Shown: positions 8,188 through 13,617 of the stretch, one piece after another | How the letters are laid out: every line of letters starts with the position of its first letter | Numbering within the stretch: the first letter of the stretch is position 1 | Assembly (NCBI GenBank): GCA_913054055.1 | Contig: CAJXIT010000056.1 | Location: 1-13,617 of the forward strand | From: an uncultured Thalassolituus sp. | GTDB taxonomy: Bacteria > Pseudomonadota > Gammaproteobacteria > Pseudomonadales > Oceanobacteraceae | Direction: 5' to 3' | Length of the DNA: 13,617 bases | The notes under the pieces: model-generated | Told to the model about the DNA's origin: nothing | The model's database searches: none | What the model saw: the letters and a program-made list of their open reading frames with translations, nothing else | Position numbers and translations under genes: made by a program

Positions 8188-8216
8188 TTGATGATTGGGC
8201 CCGTAGCCACTAGAAT
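8188..8216 (+). promoter_or_regulatory. Probable sigma70 promoter of fdxA
   Basis: TTGATG (8188-8193) and TAGAAT (8211-8216) with an ideal 17-bp spacer. The predicted start near 8223 gives a leader of about 50 nt before the fdxA ATG. The 196 bp after mutS show no convincing mutS terminator, only an AT-rich hairpin without a T-run near 8119-8136, so some readthrough from mutS is possible. Confidence 0.65.
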
Positions 8217-8275
8217 GTCGGCAAAAATGAGAGAGACGGTCTGCTTGCCAGGCCAATATAAATAGAGAATACATC

Positions 8276-8599
8276 ATGACATTCGTTGTTGTTGAAAATT
8301 GCATTAAATGTAAATACACAGACTGTGTTGAAGTTTGCCCGGTAGACTGCTTTTACGAAGGCCCTAACTTCCTTGTTATCCACCCTGACGAGTGCATCGA
8401 TTGCGCACTGTGTGAGCCAGAGTGTCCTGCTGAAGCAATCTTCAGCGAAGATGAAATTCCAGCAGGCCAAGAGCAATTCATTGAAATCAATGCTGAATTG
8501 GCAGAAGTATGGCCAAACATCACTGAGATGAAAGACAAAATGCCAGATGCTGAAGAGTGGGACGGTGTTGAAGGTAAAGCTGATCAGCTAGAGCGTTAA
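8276..8599 (+). CDS. fdxA: 7Fe ferredoxin FdxA ([3Fe-4S][4Fe-4S])
   Basis: A 107-residue seven-iron ferredoxin, a soluble cytoplasmic electron carrier of the Azotobacter FdI class. By comparison with that protein, Cys9, Cys17 and Cys50 should hold the [3Fe-4S] cluster and Cys21, Cys40, Cys43 and Cys46 the [4Fe-4S] cluster; Cys12 and Cys25 are the extra non-ligand cysteines. The acidic C-terminal half (EEWDGVEGKADQLER) is typical of the proteobacterial FdxA group. The start has AGAGAA seven bases upstream. Placement directly after mutS matches Pseudomonas. Its redox partner is not evident here. The last 72 bp of this gene recur downstream as decayed tandem copies. Confidence 0.96.
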   Translation: MTFVVVENCIKCKYTDCVEVCPVDCFYEGPNFLVIHPDECIDCALCEPECPAEAIFSEDEIPAGQEQFIEINAELAEVWPNITEMKDKMPDAEEWDGVEGKADQLER

Positions 8600-8624
8600 T
8601 CTCTGATTACTTTGCTTGATAAAC

Positions 8625-8649
8625 AAAAACGGCCTACGGGCCGTTTTTT
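8625..8649 (+). terminator. fdxA terminator
   Basis: GC-rich hairpin AAAACGGCC-TACG-GGCCGTTTT ending in six T residues (8644-8649), 26 bp after the fdxA stop. Confidence 0.92.
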
Positions 8650-8657
8650 ATTGCTTG

Positions 8658-8735
8658 ATGAAAGACAAAATGCCCCTATGAAGCCACAAAGAATGAGACG
8701 GCGCTGAAGGTAAAGCTGATCAGCTAGAGCGTTAA
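8658..8735 (+). pseudogene. Decayed copy B of the fdxA 3' end
   Basis: This stretch repeats the last 72 bp of fdxA: it opens with ATGAAAGACAAAATGCC, as in codons 85 onward, and closes with a 32-base block (8705-8736) identical to fdxA 8569-8600, including the stop codon. The middle is diverged, carries a net 6-bp insertion and a premature TGA, so no protein is made. It has no promoter or ribosome site of its own and is a remnant, not a gene. Confidence 0.85.
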
Positions 8736-8757
8736 TTTTTTATCGCTGATTTAATCT

Positions 8758-8793
8758 AGAGCCTGTAGCGGTTATATCGCTGCGGGCTTTTTT
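8758..8793 (+). terminator. Second terminator, after copy B
   Basis: A 10-bp stem GCCTGTAGCG / CGCTGCGGGC (two G-U pairs) with a 7-nt loop (8771-8777) and six T residues at 8788-8793. Its sequence differs from the fdxA terminator, though it occupies the same place in the repeated unit. Confidence 0.85.
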
Positions 8794-8806
8794 GTGGCAA
8801 AAACAA

Positions 8807-8880
8807 ATGAAAGACAAAATACGCTCTCATACCACAAAGAATAGGATGGCGCTGAAGGTAAGGCTGATCAGCTAGAGTGA
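8807..8880 (+). pseudogene. Decayed copy C of the fdxA 3' end
   Basis: A third copy beginning ATGAAAGACAAAAT and containing 8853-8884, which matches the final fdxA block at 28 of 32 positions. Its middle (CACAAAGAAT, GGCGCTGAAGG) is more like copy B than fdxA, while the bases after it (CTCTGATTACTTTGCTTGAT) match those after fdxA, not copy B. The copy is therefore a mosaic. It is non-coding. Confidence 0.85.
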
Positions 8881-8911
8881 TAAGCTCTGATTACTTTGCT
8901 TGATAAACAAC

Positions 8912-8934
8912 AATGGCCTGCGGGCCGTTTTTTT
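8912..8934 (+). terminator. Third terminator, after copy C
   Basis: AATGGCC-TGCG-GGCCGTT hairpin with seven T residues (8928-8934). It is clearly related to the fdxA terminator by sequence. Confidence 0.85.
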
Positions 8935-8980
8935 GATCGCTCACGGGGTGAGCTCGTACGAGGGCAGCCCCTGCCCGATC
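8935..8980. repeat. Palindrome cluster bounded by GATC
   Basis: Three adjacent inverted repeats fill 46 bp: GCTCAC-GGG-GTGAGC (8939-8953), CTCGTACGAG (8953-8962) and GGGCAG-CCC-CTGCCC (8962-8976), flanked by GATC on both sides. Single-stranded DNA or RNA here would fold into a multi-arm structure. No function can be assigned. Confidence 0.6.
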
Positions 8981-9010
8981 AATATTCGCTACGAAGACAA
9001 ACTGCCTCTT

Positions 9011-9062
9011 AACATATGCGCACCGGCATCCTACCTCCTTGCGCTATACCGCCCATCCTTGG
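9011..9062. repeat. 52-bp direct repeat, copy 1
   Basis: Starts AACATATGCGCACCGGCATC and ends CCGCCCATCCTTGG. It is identical to copy 2 (9150-9201) except for one base (A versus G in CCTRCCTCC). Parts of the unit recur around it: ACATATGCGC at 9063-9072 and GCGCTATACCG at 9041, 9129 and 9180. This points to a nested, degenerate repeat family rather than a single duplication. Confidence 0.85.
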
Positions 9063-9149
9063 ACATATGCGCTCCTTGCCATACCCAATACATTCACTGC
9101 GTTCACGGGGCAAGCTTTCCATGGCACCGCGCTATACCGTTCATCCCTG

Positions 9150-9201
9150 AACATATGCGCACCGGCATCCTGCCTCCTTGCGCTATACCGCCCATCCTTG
9201 G
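9150..9201. repeat. 52-bp direct repeat, copy 2
   Basis: Second copy, 139 bp after the first by start, with a single mismatch. It stops four bases before the T-run of the minus-strand RNA terminator, so it abuts the 3' end of the predicted regulatory RNA. No open reading frame is conserved between the copies. Confidence 0.85.
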
Positions 9202-9204
9202 GCA

Positions 9205-9356
9205 TAAAAAAAGGGTAAAGACTTTTGGTCCTTACCCTTCTATCACCCTAGGAGTCTTCCTGACAACTTGTCATCCTGACAAATGTATCCTTCAATCGTC
9301 CTTGTTACTTCCTGTTGTAACTACCTTGTTACGTTTCCTTAATTGGTCGTCCTTAA
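9205..9356 (-). ncRNA. rsmZ: RsmZ/CsrB-family regulatory RNA (CsrA/RsmA sponge)
   Basis: A predicted transcript of about 150 nt. It carries eight GGA motifs, nearly all as A-x-GGA or CAGGA, at plus positions 9350-9352, 9336-9338, 9310-9312, 9299-9301, 9288-9290, 9274-9276, 9258-9260 and 9229-9231. Several sit in hairpin loops: GTTAC-AACAGGAA-GTAAC (9304-9321), TTGTC-AGGAT-GACAA (9268-9282) and GTC-AGGAA-GAC (9254-9264). This is the architecture by which Csr/Rsm RNAs titrate the translational regulator CsrA/RsmA. The 3' end is a rho-independent terminator. The gene converges on fdxA, the place I know for rsmZ in Pseudomonas. The symbol is given by position and structure; it could equally be called rsmY- or csrB-like. 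The 5' end is estimated from the -10 box. Confidence 0.85.
9206..9239 (-). terminator. Terminator of the RsmZ-like RNA
   Basis: On the minus strand, an 8-bp stem AAGGGTAA / TTACCCTT with a further GAC/GTC pairing after an A-C mismatch, followed by seven T residues (plus-strand A run 9206-9212). There is no T-run on the plus-strand side, so it acts on minus-strand transcripts only. Confidence 0.88.
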
Positions 9357-9361
9357 CCGAT

Positions 9362-9390
9362 GATATAAAAATAGTTGTTATTGCCTTACG
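9362..9390 (-). promoter_or_regulatory. Probable promoter of the RsmZ-like RNA
   Basis: Minus-strand TATATC (9362-9367) serves as -10. Seventeen bases upstream is only CGTAAG (9385-9390), a poor -35, which fits a promoter that depends on an activator such as GacA/UvrY. A TTGTACAA palindrome at 9413-9420 is centred about 60 bp upstream of the predicted start. It does not match the GacA consensus TGTAAG-N6-CTTACA. Confidence 0.45.
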
Positions 9391-9480
9391 CACAAAGTCA
9401 TTTCACGCCAACTTGTACAAATAGCCCATTTTTGAATACCTGCTAACCTTAATAGACAACAGACTATAACCAAGGCAGCT

Positions 9481-10185
9481 GTGAATTTCATCCGGTTTTT
9501 TCTATTTGTATGGCTAACTGGGCTCGCCACCATTGCCGTAGCCAATCCTTCCGAAGGCATTAGGCTAGGTATACCCGACTTTAAACCTTACACATACATT
9601 AAAAATGGTGAAATCGCTGGCAGCGCCGTTGAGGCTGCCAAACCATTATTTAAAGCGCTCAATGAAAAGCTATCGCTTAAACAATATAAAAATTACTCAC
9701 TGTTGCTTAAGGCGGTACGTAACAATGAAATCGATGGCTTTTTTCTGGCCACGCAAAATGCAGAGCGGGATAAGTATGCGCAATTCAGCCTGCCACTAGG
9801 ATTTAATAACTGGGCGTGGTTTTCGTTAAAGCAAAACCGACATAAATATGATTCTTCATCGTTTAAAAATAACGCTCTGATTGCGACCATCAGTAAAACC
9901 ATTACGTTTCGTTGGTTAGCAAGAAATGGTTATCAAGTTCACGGCGCACCTACTCTTCAGTTACCTTCACTATTATTGAATAAAAAAGTCGATGCTATTT
10001 TCAGTGCAGAGAGTGTGTTTGAACAAGTTTGCCTTGACCAAGAAATGAACCCAAGCATGTTCCGTAAACACATAGAATCCCGACGACCATTTGGCATTTA
10101 CATCTCTAAGGGGTTTCTTGCAAAAAAAGAAGGGTTTATGCAGCGACTTAACGAACACATCAAAAAAGTTAAAAAATTACCTTAA
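9481..10185 (+). CDS. Periplasmic solute-binding protein, family 3-like
   Basis: A 234-residue protein of the bacterial extracellular solute-binding family 3 fold (amino-acid-binding type). Residues 1-21 form a signal peptide (FIRFFLFVWLTGLATIAVA, cleavage after AVA). The mature N-terminus IRLGIPDFKPYTYIKNGEIAGSAVE is the usual first strand and ligand-pocket start of the family, and LLLNKKVDAIFS matches the second-lobe hinge pattern. It starts with GTG at 9481 behind AAGG five bases upstream. It is slightly short for the family and has no permease or ATPase neighbour, so it may be an orphan binding or sensory protein rather than part of a transporter. The upstream 120 bp are shared with the divergent RNA promoter. 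The ligand is not predictable. Confidence 0.8.
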   Translation: MNFIRFFLFVWLTGLATIAVANPSEGIRLGIPDFKPYTYIKNGEIAGSAVEAAKPLFKALNEKLSLKQYKNYSLLLKAVRNNEIDGFFLATQNAERDKYAQFSLPLGFNNWAWFSLKQNRHKYDSSSFKNNALIATISKTITFRWLARNGYQVHGAPTLQLPSLLLNKKVDAIFSAESVFEQVCLDQEMNPSMFRKHIESRRPFGIYISKGFLAKKEGFMQRLNEHIKKVKKLP

Positions 10186-10195
10186 AGCTTTGAAC

Positions 10196-10225
10196 AAAAA
10201 AGGTCAGCATATAGCTGACCTTTTT
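10196..10225. terminator. Bidirectional terminator between the binding-protein gene and deaD
   Basis: AAAAAAGGTCAGC-ATATA-GCTGACCTTTTT: a 12-bp perfect stem with A and T runs on both sides, so it can end both the plus-strand binding-protein gene (stop 10 bp upstream) and the minus-strand deaD transcript. Confidence 0.92.
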
Positions 10226-10254
10226 AATTTTTATGATAGTTAAGCGATTAACGC

Positions 10255-12189
10255 TTAGTCATCATTTCTTGGCTTACGCTTTTTAGGAAAAGACTTATCG
10301 CCACCAGACTTATTGTCTTTACCTTTATAGCCACCATCGCGACCACCTTCACGACGACCACCGCCATTGCCACGGTTATCTCTACCGCGGCCTCGACTAT
10401 CACCACCGCGTCCACGACCACCGCCATTTCCACGAGGGCCATCTACACGGCCTTTTTCAACTTTCACATTTTTGATGTCATTGATATCAATGGCACGACC
10501 ACAAATGCGGGTTTTCTTCAAAGTATCCATCACTTCTGGTGGCATACCTGATGGCAAATCAACCGTTGTGAAGTTATCAAAGATTTCAATGTGACCAATG
10601 AATTTACTTTCAATATCCGCTTCGTTAGCAATGGCGCCGACAATGTTACCCGGCTTAACGCCATCTTTGTAACCCACTGCAAGGTGGTAACGGTTCATGT
10701 CCACATCAGGATTGTCTTTTAGTGGCATTGGGTTTTTATCAACCACTTTTTCTTCACCACGAGGGGCGCGATCACCACGATCACGACCACGGTCTCCACG
10801 ATCACCACGGCCACCGTCACGATCATCACGCTGAGGACGTTTAATACGATCCCCTTCACGCATAAACAAACGCTTTTTACCTTGACCCATTTGGGCAATG
10901 GCTACGGCTACGTCAACGGCTTCTAATGCTTCATTTTCAGCAATTAATTCGTTGATCAAACCTTTAAAGATTTCGCTATCCACCCCTTCTAGGTTTTCTA
11001 GAATTTGTGCTTTAAAACGCTCACGGCGTTTTGCATTCACATCATCAATGGATGGTAATTGCATTTCAGCAATTTTATTACGGGTTACACGCTCGATGGT
11101 GCCCAACATACGACGCTCACGTGGGCGAACGAATAGAATCGCTTCACCAGTACGTCCAGCACGACCGGTACGACCAATACGGTGAACGTAAGATTCAGCA
11201 TCGTAAGGAATGTCGTAGTTCACTACGTGAGTGATACGCTCAACGTCTAAACCACGTGCCGCAACGTCCGTTGCAACCAAGATATCAATTTGACCTTTTT
11301 TCAAGCGATCAACAGTACGTTCACGTTGTGCTTGAGCCACATCACCGTTAAGGGCTTCAGCGCGGAAACCGTTTGTACGCATGTGTTCGGCCACTTCTTC
11401 TGTGGCTTGCTTGGTGCGAACAAATACGATCATGGCATCCATGTCACTGGTTTCGCAAATGCGAACCATGGCATCGCTTTTATCGGCATTGCGAACTAAC
11501 CAGAACTTTTGAGTGATGGAATCATTGGTAGCCGTTTTGGCTTTGATTTTCACTTCCGTTGGGTTGTTCAAATGTTTTTCAGCCACTTGCTGAATCTGAC
11601 GTGGCATGGTCGCACTAAATAGCGCTACCTGACGGGTACTTGGTACGTGATCTAGAATCCAATCAACGTCATCAATGAATCCCATGCGAAGCATTTCATC
11701 GGCTTCATCTAATACGATTGAAGTGATGGAATCTAAGTTTAATGTGCCACGGCGAATGTGATCCATAACACGGCCCGGTGTGCCCACAACCCATTGTGGA
11801 CCGGCTTTTAGTTGACGGAACTGGCTACCAAAATCACTGCCGCCATAAATGCTGGCCACTTTTACACCCGGCGTATATTTGGCGTAACTTTCTACCGCTT
11901 CTGCTACCTGCATAGCCAGTTCACGAGTAGGGGCTAATACTAAAACTTGTGGGGCGCGTACGTCTGCATTGGTGCGAGCCAAAATTGGCAAAGTGAATGC
12001 AGCGGTTTTACCTGTACCGGTTTGTGCTAAACCTAATACGTCTTTACCTTCTAAAAGGTGAGGAATACTTTGAGCTTGGATAGGGCTTGGTGTTTCGTAA
12101 CCCTGTTCTTCTACGGCACGTAAAAGATTAAATGGAAGACCAAGGCTAGCGAAGCCTGTTCCAGTAGAGCTGTTGCTCACTTCAGACAT
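10255..12189 (-). CDS. deaD: DEAD-box ATP-dependent RNA helicase DeaD/CsdA
   Basis: A 644-residue cytoplasmic RNA helicase of the DeaD/CsdA group, which remodels RNA in ribosome assembly and mRNA decay, especially in the cold. All core motifs are present: the Q motif (about 13-38), Walker A AQTGTGKT 55-62, PTRELA 87-92, TPGR 137-140, DEAD 161-164, SAT 192-194, IVFVRTK 254-260, ATDVAARGLDV 306-316 and HRIGRTGRAG 336-345. A Lys/Arg-rich linker (437-482) includes an RGD/RDR low-complexity run. A DbpA-type RNA-binding domain lies at about 498-578, and an RGG-rich basic tail runs from 582 to the end. The length matches E. coli CsdA (about 630). ATG at 12189 is preceded by CAGGT six bases upstream. 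A 359-bp upstream gap suggests a long leader, as known for cold-shock helicases. Confidence 0.96.
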   Translation of the reverse strand: MSEVSNSSTGTGFASLGLPFNLLRAVEEQGYETPSPIQAQSIPHLLEGKDVLGLAQTGTGKTAAFTLPILARTNADVRAPQVLVLAPTRELAMQVAEAVESYAKYTPGVKVASIYGGSDFGSQFRQLKAGPQWVVGTPGRVMDHIRRGTLNLDSITSIVLDEADEMLRMGFIDDVDWILDHVPSTRQVALFSATMPRQIQQVAEKHLNNPTEVKIKAKTATNDSITQKFWLVRNADKSDAMVRICETSDMDAMIVFVRTKQATEEVAEHMRTNGFRAEALNGDVAQAQRERTVDRLKKGQIDILVATDVAARGLDVERITHVVNYDIPYDAESYVHRIGRTGRAGRTGEAILFVRPRERRMLGTIERVTRNKIAEMQLPSIDDVNAKRRERFKAQILENLEGVDSEIFKGLINELIAENEALEAVDVAVAIAQMGQGKKRLFMREGDRIKRPQRDDRDGGRGDRGDRGRDRGDRAPRGEEKVVDKNPMPLKDNPDVDMNRYHLAVGYKDGVKPGNIVGAIANEADIESKFIGHIEIFDNFTTVDLPSGMPPEVMDTLKKTRICGRAIDINDIKNVKVEKGRVDGPRGNGGGRGRGGDSRGRGRDNRGNGGGRREGGRDGGYKGKDNKSGGDKSFPKKRKPRNDD

Positions 12190-12548
12190 AAATTACCTGT
12201 TTTTATATATAGAGGGGATACTTCTTGGCGGCACAGCGTAACTTCCCGTAGAAGTCACAGACGACGCAATCAAAATTAATCCACGTTAACTTGATTCCCG
12301 TCACCCTGCACAAACGGATCATTGCTGTTCTGACAGCTGATCCTGAACCTGTTCTAAACCGTGTTAATGCCAATTAAGGCTACAGTTTGCGGCTCTCACC
12401 CGATAGGACATGGGGAATACTTAAAATGTAATGCTAACACTGGTGCCACTCTTTTAGTCGCTACCCATTTGTTAGGGCGCGCATTCTGTCAGTTTTAGTT
12501 ATAAAAGGCCAGTGATATTTAAAATTATCGGTTATTTATTGATCAAAC
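12190..12548 (-). promoter_or_regulatory. tilS-deaD intergenic region / probable deaD leader
   Basis: 359 bp without a gene between the tilS stop and the deaD start. The clearest structure is a hairpin at 12316-12343: outer stem GGATCA/TGATCC and inner stem GCTGT/ACAGC with a 4-nt loop and a 2-nt AA bulge. It has no T-run, so it is not a terminator. A CAGGTAATTT ribosome-binding site precedes the deaD ATG. AT-rich sequence just after tilS (12480-12548, minus) holds a weak TTGATC-17-TTTAAA pair. I see no convincing promoter, tRNA or tilS terminator. Confidence 0.45.
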
Positions 12549-13617
12549 CTATTTAAGAGGCTGATATTGCAATTGAAGGCCATTTTCAATCACATGGCCG
12601 TCACAGACAAACAAGCCCGGCACACACGCCACCTGATCTTGCCTCATGATAACTGGCCAAGAGCCCCGCAACCACGGGGGCATAGCGTATTCTTGAAACC
12701 ACTTTTTAAGGGGTTTAGTGGGGCGATTCACGGGTTTGGCGGTCATGGCGGCGTGATAATTAACCACCTGGTATTCGCCAGAAACCAAGCTGTTTTTCAC
12801 ACCTTCTGATAAAGAGAATACGCCTGAGAACGGTGAAGGCAATTGAATGTCGGCAACACCCGCTGCTATTTGGATGCTGACTGATGATTCGCTTAATGGA
12901 AGCGGGAGGTTTGCTGGCACCACATATAGATCCCCAGCAAAGCGCCTAATGGTATGCGCGCCCCATTGATAAACAGGTTCAGCATCCTGCTTTGCCTGCA
13001 CCACATCTTTCATTAAAACTTGGATTTGATCGCTATTTAACGCAGGGTGAATCGCTTGCTGTTGTAACCACATGCGAATCAATTGCGCTTGCACGCCTGA
13101 GGTTTGTCCCAACAATTGCTGGCAACTTAAGGTTACCGTTTGCGTAAACTGATGATCAAAACCGGTGGCGCTTGAATAAATGGGTTGCAGTAAATCCTCT
13201 AGCACTTGGCGCTCTTGCTGCAATACTTCAACTGTTTTCATTAAGCTATGACTGGCCTGCGGATATCGCTTAAATAATTTTGGCAGCAAACTATGGCGCC
13301 ACCAATTGCGATCAAATTGCGTATCGGTATTGGATTCATCTTCAATAAACTTAATGCCATTTTCTTTCACATAAGTTTCCAGCTGTGATCGAGAGTGATG
13401 CAACCAAGGGCGTACTAAATAGCCAGATCCAAATTCTCTTACGGATGCCATGGCAGATAACCCGGTTAAACCAGAACCGCGCATTAAACGCATCATAAAG
13501 GTTTCCACTTGATCATCTTGATGGTGGGCCAGCAATAAAACATCTCCTGATTGAACATGCTTTTTAAAAACCTTATAGCGTGCGTTGCGCGCTGCATTTT
13601 CTAAACTGCCTTTCGCA
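12549..13617 (-). CDS. tilS: tRNA(Ile)-lysidine synthase TilS, 5'-truncated by window edge
   Basis: TilS attaches lysine to C34 of the tRNA-Ile that reads AUA, an ATP-dependent essential step in decoding. The frame is open to the right edge, where it reads KGSLENAARNARYKVFKKHV, then GDVLLLAHHQDDQVETFMMRLMRGSGLTGL, the conserved N-type ATPase-family region. The PP-loop SGGxDS lies beyond the window. About 355 residues are visible, including the linker and the C-terminal substrate-binding domain with its usual PPWLRGSWPV-like block (WFQEYAMPPWLRG). A start at 13535 would cut into the conserved motif and is rejected. It is transcribed in the same direction as deaD but separated by 359 bp. Confidence 0.95.
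   Translation of the reverse strand, partial: AKGSLENAARNARYKVFKKHVQSGDVLLLAHHQDDQVETFMMRLMRGSGLTGLSAMASVREFGSGYLVRPWLHHSRSQLETYVKENGIKFIEDESNTDTQFDRNWWRHSLLPKLFKRYPQASHSLMKTVEVLQQERQVLEDLLQPIYSSATGFDHQFTQTVTLSCQQLLGQTSGVQAQLIRMWLQQQAIHPALNSDQIQVLMKDVVQAKQDAEPVYQWGAHTIRRFAGDLYVVPANLPLPLSESSVSIQIAAGVADIQLPSPFSGVFSLSEGVKNSLVSGEYQVVNYHAAMTAKPVNRPTKPLKKWFQEYAMPPWLRGSWPVIMRQDQVACVPGLFVCDGHVIENGLQLQYQPLK

Noticed and set aside
8210..8476. Minus-strand 88-codon frame across the start of fdxA
   Set aside because: It is antisense to fdxA, which has full cysteine motifs and its own promoter; no independent support.
8900..9424. A 174-codon plus-strand open frame over the repeat and sRNA region
   Set aside because: It starts inside terminator C, runs through two copies of the 52-bp repeat and the antisense of the sRNA, has no ribosome site and an odd composition rich in Pro, Cys and His.
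9405..9425. GacA/UvrY box upstream of the RsmZ-like RNA
   Set aside because: There is a TTGTACAA palindrome at a fitting distance, but it does not match TGTAAG-N6-CTTACA, so I do not call it.
10248..10442. A minus-strand 64-codon frame rich in Val, Ala and Met at the deaD end
   Set aside because: It is a frame shadow of the Arg/Gly-rich deaD tail; low-complexity codons read in another frame give the Val/Ala run.
10367..10500. Repetitive GC-rich tract (CCACGACCACCGCC-like) as a possible DNA repeat or CRISPR-like array
   Set aside because: It is explained by codons of the RGG-rich C-terminal tail of DeaD.
12567..12809. Plus-strand 80-codon frame inside tilS
   Set aside because: It is antisense to the conserved C-terminal domain of TilS and has no ribosome-binding site.

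Overview
The window is from a gammaproteobacterium, probably a marine Pseudomonadales/Oceanospirillales-type lineage. The evidence is protein style (MutS, 7Fe ferredoxin, DeaD, TilS) and gene order. mutS-fdxA followed by a converging Csr/Rsm-type regulatory RNA is the arrangement I know from Pseudomonas, where rsmZ lies just past fdxA. No species can be named from the sequence alone.

Left third (1-5400), accessory island. A compact plus-strand operon holds the C-terminal 60% of a type I restriction HsdR subunit, a COG1451/YgjP-like zinc metallopeptidase, a zeta-toxin-family P-loop kinase and a 55-residue orphan ORF, and closes with a strong terminator at 3504-3528. Facing it on the minus strand are a P4-type tyrosine integrase and a small membrane-protein gene. 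The 208 bp between integrase and mutS hold four copies of an 11-bp site around the probable integrase promoter, then a 10-bp-periodic repeat that is a candidate attachment region. The island therefore appears to end directly upstream of mutS; its other end and the hsdM/hsdS genes lie outside the window.

Middle (5416-9480), chromosomal core with local rearrangement. mutS is complete, and fdxA follows with its own sigma70-like promoter and terminator. Past fdxA, the last ~72 bp of the gene plus a terminator recur twice as decayed tandem copies (8658-8935). Next come a cluster of palindromes and a 52-bp direct repeat. The minus strand at about 9356-9205 encodes an RNA with eight GGA motifs, several in hairpin loops, and a rho-independent terminator. 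I read this as an RsmZ/CsrB-family sponge of CsrA/RsmA and consider it the best functional find of the window.

Right third (9481-13617). It holds a secreted family-3 solute-binding protein, a shared bidirectional terminator, a full-length DeaD/CsdA-type DEAD-box RNA helicase with an RGG-rich tail, a 359-bp leader/intergenic region with a strong hairpin, and tilS, cut by the right edge.

How the parts relate: the island carries defence (type I restriction plus associated metallopeptidase and kinase) and its own integrase. The core genes cover mismatch repair, electron transfer, post-transcriptional control, RNA remodelling and tRNA-Ile decoding. The functional links proposed are inferences from sequence and order.
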